Assembly: GCF_003217495.1 (NCBI RefSeq)
Contig: NZ_QJSW01000020.1
Span: 1 to 64,000 of the forward strand
Origin: Paenibacillus barcinonensis
Lineage (GTDB): Bacteria; Bacillota; Bacilli; Paenibacillales; Paenibacillaceae
Direction of reading: 5' to 3'
Length of the DNA stretch: 64,000 nucleotides
Position numbers and translations under genes: made by a program. Each line of letters opens with the position of its first letter. Position 1 is the stretch's first letter. Shown here one piece after another: positions 8,151 through 16,978 of the stretch. Under the pieces are notes generated by a model. That model saw only the letters and a list, made by a program, of their open reading frames with translations. It was not told the origin of the DNA and did not search any database.

Positions 8151-8198
8151 CGTGTAGGTTTATATGGTTTAATAACGTGTAGATTTATATAGTTTAAT
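8151..8198. repeat. Tandem 23-bp direct repeat, 25-bp period
   Basis: The segments 8151-8173 and 8176-8198 match at 21 of 23 positions (both begin CGTGTAG and end GTTTAAT). They lie 45-90 bp upstream of the ROK gene. AraC-family proteins commonly bind direct repeats, and an AraC gene lies in the same locus, so this is a candidate operator. Confidence 0.6.
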
Positions 8199-8242
8199 AT
8201 ATTGAATATTTCTAATAAACAGAATCGGGGAACTGAACTGCA

Positions 8243-9223
8243 ATGAGTAAATATATTATCGGGATCGATCTGGGCGGTACCAATATCAAATCCGCTATTT
8301 TCACGACGGAATTCAAGAAAATTCACGAACGAAGCGATGCAACAGAAGCAGATCAAGGCCCCATTCATGTACTGAATAAAATGGTGAACATTGCAAAAGA
8401 GATGATGCTGCTTGTCGGAATCCAGCCGGATGCAGTTCAATGCATGGGAATTGGTGTACCGGGATTGTTGGACCCCGAAACGGGCAACTCTGTTTTTTCG
8501 CCTAATTTTCCTGAATGGGAGAATATTCATGTGGTAAACCACATGAAACAGCATTTTGAGTTTCCAGTGTTTATTGATAATGATGTGCGCGTAAATCTAT
8601 ATGGTGAATGGTTGTTTGGTGCGGGTGTCGGGTATCGCAACATGGTGCTGATTACATTGGGCACCGGGTTGGGTTCTGGTATTGTCAATGACGGCAAGGT
8701 GATCTATGGTACAACCTCCAGTGCCGGGGAAATAGGTCATATGAATATGTACAGAGAGGGTCGCGCTTGCCGCTGCGGAAGCTCAGGCTGTTTGGGAAGA
8801 TATGTATCGGCTATCGGCATGGTCAGAACATTGACGGATAAGCTTGATGCAGGCAAGCTTAGTATCATTACAGAATGGGTAGAGGGAGACCACACCAAAA
8901 TTACAGCTCACATGATCTCGGATGCGTACGACCTTGGCGACACACTTGCCATGGAGGTTATGCATGAAACAGGAGAGATTCTTGGATTTGGCCTGGCCAA
9001 CGTAATCAATCTGTTGAATCCGGAAGGGATTATCGTAGGCGGAGGCATGTCAGCAGCAGGTGATCGTCTTCTCAACAGCGTTCGGGACACCGTTCGAAAG
9101 CATTCATTACAGCTCGCTTCAGGCGCTTGTACAATCGTACAGGCGAAGCTGGGTGGACAAGCCGGGATGATTGGTGCTGCTGCTTATGCAAGCCGCAGGA
9201 CGTCTGTTATTTTTGGTCCTTGA
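8243..9223 (+). CDS. ROK-family sugar kinase/glucokinase-like protein
   Basis: 326 residues with the ROK fold and no N-terminal DNA-binding domain, so a kinase rather than an XylR-type repressor. IGIDLGGTNIK (6-16) is the phosphate-binding loop, Asp114 in DNDVR is the expected catalytic base, and LGTGLGSGIV binds ATP. The zinc motif has Cys176, Cys178 and Cys183 (CRCGSSGC), but the usual Glu after GCL is Gly185. The ribosome site is modest. It opens the glucuronide locus, and its 3' end overlaps the convergent AraC gene by 17 bp. It probably phosphorylates a sugar released from, or related to, the glucuronides imported next door. Confidence 0.85.
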   Translation: MSKYIIGIDLGGTNIKSAIFTTEFKKIHERSDATEADQGPIHVLNKMVNIAKEMMLLVGIQPDAVQCMGIGVPGLLDPETGNSVFSPNFPEWENIHVVNHMKQHFEFPVFIDNDVRVNLYGEWLFGAGVGYRNMVLITLGTGLGSGIVNDGKVIYGTTSSAGEIGHMNMYREGRACRCGSSGCLGRYVSAIGMVRTLTDKLDAGKLSIITEWVEGDHTKITAHMISDAYDLGDTLAMEVMHETGEILGFGLANVINLLNPEGIIVGGGMSAAGDRLLNSVRDTVRKHSLQLASGACTIVQAKLGGQAGMIGAAAYASRRTSVIFGP

Positions 9224-10442
9224 ATTGTTTCGGCGTACAGCCTGTATAGGTTTTGAACACTTTCGCAAAATAACTCTGATCATTAAAGTTCAAAAGAGTA
9301 GCGATCTCCGCCAGAGAATAATTAGAATATGTCAATAAATTTTGAGCCTCTTCTATTTTGGTCTTCAATATAAATTGGGATATGGAGATCCCTACTTCTT
9401 TTTTGAACAGATTGGATAAATAATTAGGATGAAGTGAGGTCAGTTCAGCCAGTCGCGCAATGGTGATCCGTTCATGCAGGTGATTGAAGATGTAATCTTG
9501 ACAAATATTAATAGGTTTGGAGTATTTATTTTTTTTGCTATGTTCCACACGCTTCGTAAAGTCCAGCAAGGCATCCTCCATCAAATCATCCACCGCTTTA
9601 CTATCCGTCAACTCCTCAAGTTTAAGAATATACAGATCACTGAGATTGTAAGCAATTTCTTGAAATACACCACCTTCTACCGCTGCTCTGGTTGCAAGCG
9701 TAATAAGGGAGATAGCCAGATTTTTCTGACTTCTGACATAACTGGTTTTAGACAGAACGCTTTTCTTGCCTTGTTTATGGATGGAATGGAAGGTTTCCAG
9801 CACTTTATCCATTCTGCCTAACCGAATATAATCCAGCAGTTTTTTCTCTTTATGCATCTCGGTGTGTATGAGGTTATTTTGGCGCGCATCCATAATTTGA
9901 TGATACGGGTGCTCGATTTCCAGTGCTGCTTTTCTCCAGTCATCCTTCTCCAGATTACCCAATACATCAGCCAGCGTTAACTGCTCCTGATAGAGCATGA
10001 AATATACAACCATCGCAAAATTGATAAATGTGTAATTGCTCATTACAGGTACATGGTCATAGTAGACACTCAGTTCCTTATTATTTGCCTTGGTTAACAG
10101 ATCACTTAATGTGACATGAATGATGGACTCGGTCATTTTAAAATGAATCACAGGTCCCGCAACGAGGCGTCCTATCCGCTGATCGTCAGCAAAGAGGTTT
10201 ATAGCAAAAAACTTCTCCAGATAGACCGTTTCCCGAATAATCGGATACCGCCGATCCTCCGTGCCATCAAACAACGCTGCGATCATCTCGTGATCCGAGG
10301 AAAACAGAGGATTATGTTCAATATTCACAGGAATGCGATAATGCAGTTTATCATGCTCTCCGAAATAGTAGAAGGGTATACTGTATAAATGATGGGCCAC
10401 CGTACATATAAACTCCAGATGTTCATCCGTAAAGCTTTGCAC
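9207..10442 (-). CDS. AraC-family regulator of the glucuronide locus
   Basis: A 411-residue protein with a long N-terminal sensing region and a C-terminal AraC double HTH (about 305-405; ITIARLAELTSLHPNYLSNLFKK and LAEIATLLNFNDQSYFAKVF). Such long regulators are common in Paenibacillus sugar loci. GTG at 10442 follows TTGGAGG. It is divergent from the GPH symporter and uidA genes and convergent with the ROK gene, so it probably controls all three in response to a glucuronide or aldouronic sugar. The 264 bp to the symporter gene contain no other gene. Confidence 0.85.
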   Translation of the reverse strand: MQSFTDEHLEFICTVAHHLYSIPFYYFGEHDKLHYRIPVNIEHNPLFSSDHEMIAALFDGTEDRRYPIIRETVYLEKFFAINLFADDQRIGRLVAGPVIHFKMTESIIHVTLSDLLTKANNKELSVYYDHVPVMSNYTFINFAMVVYFMLYQEQLTLADVLGNLEKDDWRKAALEIEHPYHQIMDARQNNLIHTEMHKEKKLLDYIRLGRMDKVLETFHSIHKQGKKSVLSKTSYVRSQKNLAISLITLATRAAVEGGVFQEIAYNLSDLYILKLEELTDSKAVDDLMEDALLDFTKRVEHSKKNKYSKPINICQDYIFNHLHERITIARLAELTSLHPNYLSNLFKKEVGISISQFILKTKIEEAQNLLTYSNYSLAEIATLLNFNDQSYFAKVFKTYTGCTPKQFKDQK

Positions 10443-10706
10443 GTCAAAACCTCCAATTCAATTCATTCCTATCAAAATCAAACGTGAATCATCCGATTAA
10501 TCTGTGAAAAATACCATATCAAACAGCTCATACCGATTATAATTTTCCATGAAATCGATTTCAAGCATAGATTCGAAGGAGGTCACATCACTGGAACTTG
10601 CGTAAAGAGCTATTGTATTCCATAAATTGAGAGCGTTATCATTCTGTCTTATATCATCAATGATCTTCAGAGATATGCCCAATTAAACAAAAAAAGGTGG
10701 TTTACT

Positions 10707-12062
10707 ATGCGTCCATTCGGATATAAAGATAAATTCGGTTATTTGTTTGGCGATTTCGGGAATGATTTCTTTTTTGCATTGGTAGCTTCATTTCTAATGG
10801 TGTATTACACGGACGTATTCCATATTCATCCTGCAGCGGTGGGGGGCTTGTTTTTGTTAGCACGCTTATGGGATGCAGTAGCGGATATTACCTGGGGGCG
10901 TTTTATTGATACGAGAAAAGCATCAAAGCATGGGAAGTTCAAGCCCTGGATTTATCGTATGTCCTTCCCGCTGGTCATCTCGGGTGTGCTTATGTTTGTA
11001 TACATCCCGGGAATGTCCGACGGATTCTATCTTGCCTATGCTTATGTGACTTATATCTTGTGGGGAACGTTGTACAGTACGGTCAATATTCCCTACGGCT
11101 CTATGGCTTCGGTTATTACCGCAGACCCTGTAGAGCGAACCGTGCTGTCCACCTGGAGATCACTCGGTGCAACTCTCGCTCAGCTTATCGTTGGCGTGCT
11201 TGGCCCGCTGCTGATGTTTGTGAATAATGAAGCGAATGCCAATCGATTCCTGATGGGTGCTGTCATTTTCGGAGTTTTGTCAATCACGTCGTATATGGCA
11301 TGTTATAAACTGTCCATCGAACGTGTTGTCATGGATGAGAACGAGAAGCCCAACACAAACTTGAAGAAAACATTACAGGGGCTGCTGAAAAACAAACCGC
11401 TGATCATTTTCCTGATCGGATCATTAATATTTTTAATCAATCTCATGCTGATTGGTACTGTAAACACGTACTTGTTCAAGGATTATTTTGGTAACGCGCA
11501 GCTGTTAAGTGTGCTCAGCCTCGTTCAATCGGCAACGATATTTATCGGCATGCCCTTGGTTAAACCGCTAGTCGCAAAATTTGGTAAAAAAGAAGTCGCC
11601 GCGACCGGATTTTTACTTTCAACGGTGATCTATTTGCTTTTGTATCTCATTCCTGATCTGTCGGTGGTGCAATATATGATCATTTTGTCCGTCGGTTTGT
11701 TTGGTTACGCTCTGTTTAATCTGATCAGCTGGGCATTTATAACCGACCTGGTCGACTATCATGAGTATTTGACAGGGCTTCGAGAGGACGCTACGATTTA
11801 CTCTATTTATTCCTTTTCACGCAAAGTCGGACAGGCTGTTGCCGGAGGGATCGGAGGTGTAGCCGTTGCTGCCGTTGGATATAACGCTTCACTGCATGTG
11901 CAGACTGCGGAGACACTTAAAGGGATTTACCTGTTGGCAACACTTGTACCCGCAATCGGATTATTTCTTGTCTTTGTATGTATTGCCGTGCTGTATCCTT
12001 TAAACAAAAAACGTACAGCTCAACTTGTAAGCGATATCAATGCGAAGAGAATGAGCAATTAA
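10707..12062 (+). CDS. GPH-family glycoside/glucuronide:cation symporter
   Basis: 451 residues with twelve predicted membrane helices. The N-terminal FGYKDKFGYLFGDFGNDFFF and the cytoplasmic loop GRFIDTRKASKHGKFKPW are typical of the glycoside-pentoside-hexuronide (GPH) symporters such as UidB/UidP, MelB and XynP. The gene lies 75 bp upstream of beta-glucuronidase, which makes beta-glucuronides the likely cargo. The start follows AAAGGTGG. The protein acts in the cytoplasmic membrane and is driven by a cation gradient (family knowledge). Confidence 0.9.
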   Translation: MRPFGYKDKFGYLFGDFGNDFFFALVASFLMVYYTDVFHIHPAAVGGLFLLARLWDAVADITWGRFIDTRKASKHGKFKPWIYRMSFPLVISGVLMFVYIPGMSDGFYLAYAYVTYILWGTLYSTVNIPYGSMASVITADPVERTVLSTWRSLGATLAQLIVGVLGPLLMFVNNEANANRFLMGAVIFGVLSITSYMACYKLSIERVVMDENEKPNTNLKKTLQGLLKNKPLIIFLIGSLIFLINLMLIGTVNTYLFKDYFGNAQLLSVLSLVQSATIFIGMPLVKPLVAKFGKKEVAATGFLLSTVIYLLLYLIPDLSVVQYMIILSVGLFGYALFNLISWAFITDLVDYHEYLTGLREDATIYSIYSFSRKVGQAVAGGIGGVAVAAVGYNASLHVQTAETLKGIYLLATLVPAIGLFLVFVCIAVLYPLNKKRTAQLVSDINAKRMSN

Positions 12063-12137
12063 CTGACCAACAATATGTACAGTGAAAGGAGGTAGAGCAA
12101 GAGTACCTTTTTAAAAGAAAATGAAGGAGATGTTCAT

Positions 12138-13937
12138 ATGTTATACCCTATACTTACCGAGACTCGCAACGTGATTGATCTGAACGGAATATGGAATTTC
12201 AAACTCGATTCAGGTCAGGGATTTCAGGAGAATTGGCAGCAGGAAAAGCTAAAAAACACCCTATGCATGGCTGTGCCTGCTTCATATAATGACATTGGAG
12301 TAAGTGCAAAAATTCGTGATCACGTGGGCTGGGTGTGGTATGAGCGAGACATCACCATTCCGGATTTGTTAACCAGGGAGAGAGTGGTTTTACGGTTTGG
12401 TTCGGTCACTCATGCTGCGAAAGTGTATGTGAATGGCAATTTTGTAGTGGAGCACAAGGGCGGATTTCTGCCTTTTGAAGCTGTGATTAACCCTTATCTG
12501 CAAAGAGGGAAAAATCGGTTAACCGTTGCTGTCCATAATGTTGTGGACGAAACTACCTTACCTGTCGGTTCAGTTGTTGAGAAACACATCGCCGGAGTAG
12601 GGAAGGTCATGCAGAACCTGCCTAATTTCGATTTTTTTAATTACGCTGGTCTTCATCGTCCCGTTAAAATATACACCACTCCTGCAACTTACATCCAGGA
12701 CGTCACCATCGTTACTAAATTGGATGGACGCGTTGATTACGCAATCAAAATTGACGGTTCGGCCGCAGTTAGAGTGAAAGTGAAAGTACTGGACGAATCA
12801 GGAGCGGTTGTGGCAGAATCTGCAGGGGCATCAGGTCTGGCACACATTCCAGACGTCAGGTTGTGGGAGCCGCTAAATGCCTACTTGTACACGCTTCACA
12901 TTGAACTGGAAACGGAATCTGAAAATGAAACCGTAGATGTCTATGAACAGCCATTCGGGGTGAGAAGTGTTGAGGTAAAGGAAGGCAAGTTCCTCATTAA
13001 CAACAAACCGTTCTATTTCAAAGGATACGGCAAACACGAGGATACCGCGATGCATGGCAGAGGTTTTGATGAAGCAGCCAACGTACTCGATTGTAACCTG
13101 ATGAAGTGGAGTGGGGCGAATTCATTCCGCACCGCGCACTATCCATATTCGGAAGAGATGATGCGGCTGGCCGATCGGGAGGGCTTTGTTGTTATTGACG
13201 AGGTGCCCGCAGTGGGTATGCATCTGAACATGCTGGTTCTCCATCGCGGCGGGGTGTTGAAAAATACGTGGGATGAACTGGAAACGTTTGAACATCATCA
13301 AGACGTAATTCGGGAGCTCATTCAGCGGGATAAAAATCACCCATGTGTCGTCATGTGGAACATCGCTAATGAGCCTGCTTCAGAAGAAGAGGGCGCCTAC
13401 GAATACTTCAAACCGCTGGTGGAGTTAACCAGAGCATTAGATCCGCAGAAGCGTCCGATTACGATTGTTACCCAAATCGAATCGTCGCCGGAGAAGGATC
13501 AGATTGCAGAGCTGCTGGATATGCTAACCTTCAATCGTTATTACGGATGGTATGTGGATGGCGGGGAACTGAACCTGGCAAAACAGAAACTTCGAGCCGA
13601 ACTCAATGGGTGGCTAAAAAGATGTCCACACACACCTATGATGATGACAGAGTATGGTGCAGATACCGTTGCCGGATTACATGATGTCGAGCCCGTTATG
13701 TTTACTGAAGAGTACCAGGTTGAATTCTACAAAGCCAACCATGAAGTGTTCGATGAGTTTCCACAGTTTGTTGGAGAACAGGTTTGGAATTTTGCTGATT
13801 TCGCAACAAGTCAGGGCATCATTCGAGTGCAGGGCAATAAAAAAGGCATTTTCACCCGTGATCGTAAACCAAAGGCAATTGCACATGAGCTTAAAAGACG
13901 CTGGACAAGTATCCCGGATTTCTACTATAAGGGTTAA
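12138..13937 (+). CDS. uidA: Beta-glucuronidase (GH2)
   Basis: 599 residues, close in length and motif positions to Escherichia coli UidA. The jelly-roll domain (1-180), Ig-like domain (about 181-275) and TIM barrel (276-599) are in order. The acid/base is Glu412 (IANEP) and the nucleophile Glu505 (TEYGAD). Asn567-x-Lys569 (GNKKG) is the N-x-K motif that binds the glucuronate carboxylate, which separates glucuronidases from beta-galactosidases of GH2. No signal peptide, so it cleaves imported glucuronides in the cytoplasm. AAGGAG precedes the ATG. It forms an operon with the symporter. Confidence 0.95.
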   Translation: MLYPILTETRNVIDLNGIWNFKLDSGQGFQENWQQEKLKNTLCMAVPASYNDIGVSAKIRDHVGWVWYERDITIPDLLTRERVVLRFGSVTHAAKVYVNGNFVVEHKGGFLPFEAVINPYLQRGKNRLTVAVHNVVDETTLPVGSVVEKHIAGVGKVMQNLPNFDFFNYAGLHRPVKIYTTPATYIQDVTIVTKLDGRVDYAIKIDGSAAVRVKVKVLDESGAVVAESAGASGLAHIPDVRLWEPLNAYLYTLHIELETESENETVDVYEQPFGVRSVEVKEGKFLINNKPFYFKGYGKHEDTAMHGRGFDEAANVLDCNLMKWSGANSFRTAHYPYSEEMMRLADREGFVVIDEVPAVGMHLNMLVLHRGGVLKNTWDELETFEHHQDVIRELIQRDKNHPCVVMWNIANEPASEEEGAYEYFKPLVELTRALDPQKRPITIVTQIESSPEKDQIAELLDMLTFNRYYGWYVDGGELNLAKQKLRAELNGWLKRCPHTPMMMTEYGADTVAGLHDVEPVMFTEEYQVEFYKANHEVFDEFPQFVGEQVWNFADFATSQGIIRVQGNKKGIFTRDRKPKAIAHELKRRWTSIPDFYYKG

Positions 13938-14018
13938 AAAGAAGTATACACAATAGAGAACAGTGGAATTAAGAGGAATAACTATACGCAGGAAAAGCAG
14001 AAAGAAAACGGCTAAGAA

Positions 14019-14080
14019 AACAGATAAGAATAAAGATAAAGATAAAACAAAGATAAAAAAAGATAAAACAAAGATAATAG
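14019..14080. repeat. Purine-rich low-complexity tract
   Basis: The tract is made of GATAAA/ACAAAGATAA units. A 16-bp block GATAAAACAAAGATAA occurs at 14041-14056 and 14062-14077. It lies between uidA and its hairpin. A 61-codon frame across it encodes only Lys/Asp/Thr repeats and is not called. Otherwise the 388 bp from uidA to the ATPase gene hold only the next hairpin. Confidence 0.6.
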
Positions 14081-14086
14081 AGATGA

Positions 14087-14122
14087 AGACAGCTCATCAT
14101 ATAAAGTGGCTGTCTCTTTCTC
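14087..14122 (+). terminator. Hairpin downstream of uidA
   Basis: AGACAGC (14087-14093) pairs with GCTGTCT (14109-14115), followed by CTTTCTC. The T-run is imperfect. Confidence 0.5.
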
Positions 14123-14325
14123 ATGGAAATAGAATAAAAATAGAATAGGGGATTTAGTATATCATTTATATCACTCGCTGCTTCCAGGGTATAACGCTCG
14201 CTGAGTGACAGGAATTGATCAAAGCAAAGACCTACCCGCGTCTATCATGTCAAAATTGCTGCTCATGCTCTTCTTTTTACATTATCCCGTATTCTTCGTT
14301 ATTTGCTTGCTTATGCTAGTGCCCT

Positions 14326-15093
14326 TTAGCCCTCAGAGTCAGCTTCCTCAAATAACTGTTGAAGCATCTTATCCTTGTTGTTCAGAAATTGCTTCATGAT
14401 CTGATAATGATCTGTTTCCTCCAACGTCTGGAGCTCGATGCCCTCTGAAGTCAGATTAAAGATCTGTGAATCCGGGTACGCCATTAAAATAGGGGAATGG
14501 GTAGCAATGATGAATTGTGAGTTTTGCTGCACCAGTTCATGAATACGAGCGAGCATAGCCATCTGGCGCAGTGGTGACAAGGCCGCCTCGGGCTCGTCCA
14601 GAATATACAGACCTTGGCCCCCGAAACGATGTATAAACGTAGCAAAAAAAGACTCTCCATGAGATTGCTCATGTAAAGATTTTCCCCCGTACGAATCTTT
14701 TATCGGAGGTCCATACGAAGGCTCGTTGTCCAATTCATCGATCGTTGTCGCCAGATTATAATAACTTTCAGCCCTGAAAAAGAAGCCGTCCCTGGGACGC
14801 CGCGACCCTCTGACCAGTTGGATATACTGAAACAGATCGGAATGCGTGGCCCGGGTAGAAAATGAAAAATTCATCGTTCCGCCTTCGGGATTAAATCCCC
14901 AGGAGACAGCAATAGATTCCATCAGCGTAGACTTGCCCATTCCATTTTCACCAACGATATACGTGACCTTGGGGTGGAAATTCAGCGTATGTAGATGTTG
15001 AATTACGGCCAAGTCAAACGGATATTGATCAAAAGCAGCAATTTGATCACGCTTCAGCCGAATCTGGCTTAAATAAGATGCAGATAAGTTCAA
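14326..15093 (-). CDS. AAA-type ATPase (ABC/SMC-like, COG3910 type)
   Basis: 255 residues forming a stand-alone ABC-type ATPase head. Walker A is GENGMGKST (48-56), a Q-loop/signature region follows (KSLHEQSHGES), and Walker B with its catalytic Glu is LYILDEPEAALSP, then an H-loop ATHSPILMA. There is no membrane partner, matching the predicted-ATPase group with two-segment heads often seen alone in Firmicutes. It probably starts at TTG 15093 after TGGAGTG. The substrate or process is unknown; repair or phage-defence ATPases look similar, but no nuclease partner is present here. It may be transcribed with the DinB-like gene upstream, 72 bp away. Confidence 0.85.
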   Translation of the reverse strand: MNLSASYLSQIRLKRDQIAAFDQYPFDLAVIQHLHTLNFHPKVTYIVGENGMGKSTLMESIAVSWGFNPEGGTMNFSFSTRATHSDLFQYIQLVRGSRRPRDGFFFRAESYYNLATTIDELDNEPSYGPPIKDSYGGKSLHEQSHGESFFATFIHRFGGQGLYILDEPEAALSPLRQMAMLARIHELVQQNSQFIIATHSPILMAYPDSQIFNLTSEGIELQTLEETDHYQIMKQFLNNKDKMLQQLFEEADSEG

Positions 15094-15165
15094 CTGGCTT
15101 CACTCCAGACGATAAAATAGATGGGCTGTTGTCGTCATTCTCACTTCTATACTGCCATTGGTGCG

Positions 15166-15708
15166 TTATACACGTACTTCATAACGATCACGAAGAACAG
15201 ATAAATGATGCAGCTCATGTCCGGTGATCACCCAAGCAATTGCACGGGCAGTAGTCGAGTAATCATTGACGACTCCTGTGCGCAGCCATGCTTCAGGACT
15301 AAGGCGGCGAAGCATGAGCAGGGTAGAATGCCGAACAGCTTCATATTCTTCTGCCAGATCGGCCACAGTATACGAGTCAAATGGATGACTGCCCATCAGT
15401 GTGTCCTGATCATATCCCGGAAGCGATGTCATATCACCTCTCGCTACCCGCAGCAAACGACCGCTCATAATACGTTCATTGTCAATAAGATGGCCGAAAA
15501 CCTCCTTAACGCTCCATTTCCCTTCGGCATAGCGGTAATTGGCTTGATCCTCAGTCAAGGAGGAAAGGGATGCCAGCACTTGTTTGGCTTGCTTCTCAAG
15601 CAGTTCCAACACATTGCCTTCAGGAACTTGACGAATGTATCCTTCATAAAAGGAAGCATATTCTTGTGGTTCAGGTCTTTCGTTCATGTGGTTGTTGTTC
15701 GTATTCAT
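15166..15708 (-). CDS. DinB-family protein
   Basis: 180 residues forming the four-helix DinB/YfiT bundle. Candidate metal ligands are His73 (FGHLIDNE), His164 and His168 (GHELHHL), the three-His pattern of the superfamily. WSVKEVFGHLIDNERIMSGRLLRVARGD is diagnostic of the family in Bacilli. Members include bacillithiol transferases and other thiol-dependent enzymes; the substrate here cannot be assigned. AAAGGGG precedes the ATG. Confidence 0.85.
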   Translation of the reverse strand: MNTNNNHMNERPEPQEYASFYEGYIRQVPEGNVLELLEKQAKQVLASLSSLTEDQANYRYAEGKWSVKEVFGHLIDNERIMSGRLLRVARGDMTSLPGYDQDTLMGSHPFDSYTVADLAEEYEAVRHSTLLMLRRLSPEAWLRTGVVNDYSTTARAIAWVITGHELHHLSVLRDRYEVRV

Positions 15709-16003
15709 GCTATAACCCCTTTAATAGAATTGATTTTGTTTATTTTACCATTAATCAAGATAGAACCCCAGCGCAGATCACATTCATAGCATGATGTTAA
15801 GGTTAGAGTCCGTCATGGTTACAATATTGGTGCACGTTCTCTTTTGAATTCTCTTTTGGACTCTGGTTCGGATTTAACCCTTCATTTATCGGAAACTCCA
15901 ATGGATTATTTTCTCCAATTATCGGATCTACCTGCCAAACACCGATTTATCAGCAGCATTTCTCAGAAGAACCTACTTACTACTTAGCTAGACTATCTGC
16001 TTG

Positions 16004-16202
16004 CTCTAACGAATCCAGATGAGCTTATTTGAGCAATATTGGGCCCTCTCAAATTGTAACGATTCCCACAAACCTTATTTCGCTGAAATTGCAAAATAAA
16101 CACCCATTTTCCCACCAAATGCCGAGAATAGGGTCCCCTCGATTCGTTAGAAATGAAATACGTATAAAATCGGCCAAATAGCGTTACCTGAGATCGTTAG
16201 AG
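16004..16202. repeat. Dispersed nested-palindrome repeat, copy B
   Basis: This 199-bp copy is bounded by perfect 9-bp inverted ends CTCTAACGA (16004-16012) and TCGTTAGAG (16194-16202). The inner arms at 16056-16080 and 16126-16150 pair over about 25 positions, and copy-specific changes are compensated (AAGC/GCTT in copy A, ACC/GGT here). It lies in the 640-bp gap between the DinB-like gene and the small membrane protein gene; nothing else is recognised there. Confidence 0.85.
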
Positions 16203-16362
16203 AAAATAGAGCTTTTTACAGCATCGGCGGAGCATGTCAATCTTGAAAGGAGCAAGTTTAAAGGGGTAAGTTTAGTGGTGCATTTTTACAGATTCGCATT
16301 ATAATATACAGATCACGGTCAATAACATTTTTCTGAAAGGAGGGATCGACATCATTACACCG

Positions 16363-16668
16363 ATGCAAGGCTACATTATTATTTTTGGATCTATTTTTCT
16401 ATTCATTCTGATTTATATAGGAATTCCGGCTATCTTAATCTTTACAACCTATATGATGTTCCAAAAACGCAAAAAGCTTAACCAAGCGACAGCTCAAAAC
16501 CAACTGAATCAACTAAACAATCCAGACAGCCCAAACAACGTGGACCACCTGAACAACGTAGACAAATTAGATAACCCAAACCATGTAGAAAATCTAGACA
16601 ATGTAGACAATCCAGATCATTTGAACACACCTAAGCTTCATATGCACCAATACAAAGTTAAACCCTAG
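16363..16668 (+). CDS. Small membrane protein with Asn/Asp-rich repeat tail
   Basis: 101 residues: a hydrophobic segment at about 4-30 (IIIFGSIFLFILIYIGIPAI), a basic stop-transfer KRKK, then a polar tail built from NNVDxLDN-like units (LNNVDHLNNVDKLDNPNHV). No family is recognised. The ribosome site AAAGGAGGG (16336-16344) is 19 bp before the ATG, too far, while in-frame ATC (16351) and ATT (16354) codons sit at 7 and 10 bp. Translation may therefore begin at a near-cognate codon, adding three or four residues. A terminator follows. Confidence 0.6.
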   Translation: MQGYIIIFGSIFLFILIYIGIPAILIFTTYMMFQKRKKLNQATAQNQLNQLNNPDSPNNVDHLNNVDKLDNPNHVENLDNVDNPDHLNTPKLHMHQYKVKP

Positions 16669-16730
16669 CAAGCAGCAGACTATCCAACGTGAGACCTATG
16701 ATAAAAACTTTTAACCCAGATACATAGTCC

Positions 16731-16763
16731 ACCACCAAGCCGCCGTTAATTCGGTGGTTTTTT
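16731..16763 (+). terminator. Terminator of small membrane protein gene
   Basis: CCGCC (16740-16744) pairs with GGTGG (16753-16757), with an outer ACCACC available, followed by TTTTTT. The remaining sequence to 16978 shows nothing recognisable. Confidence 0.65.
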
Positions 16764-16978
16764 CATTTTACAGAATTCAGCATAAGCTGATACATATAAG
16801 AAGCATATGAGGATTGATCAATAATCCATCAGTATACATCATTGCAACTGTATGCCCGATACCTTACCCTGAATATATTAGTAACCGCTACCATCACATA
16901 AGTCAGAAGGGATCTGAACATAGGCTGAGCGTAAATACAAAATGAAATAACCTTCAACTGTCTATTTCGTTCATCAAA

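Noticed and set aside
10497..10682. 61-codon frame on the - strand between the AraC and symporter genes
   Set aside because: It starts at TTG with no ribosome site and has no recognisable motif; the region is more likely promoter DNA.
13963..14148. 61-codon Lys-rich frame after uidA
   Set aside because: It is a translation of the low-complexity GATAAA tract and runs through the hairpin.
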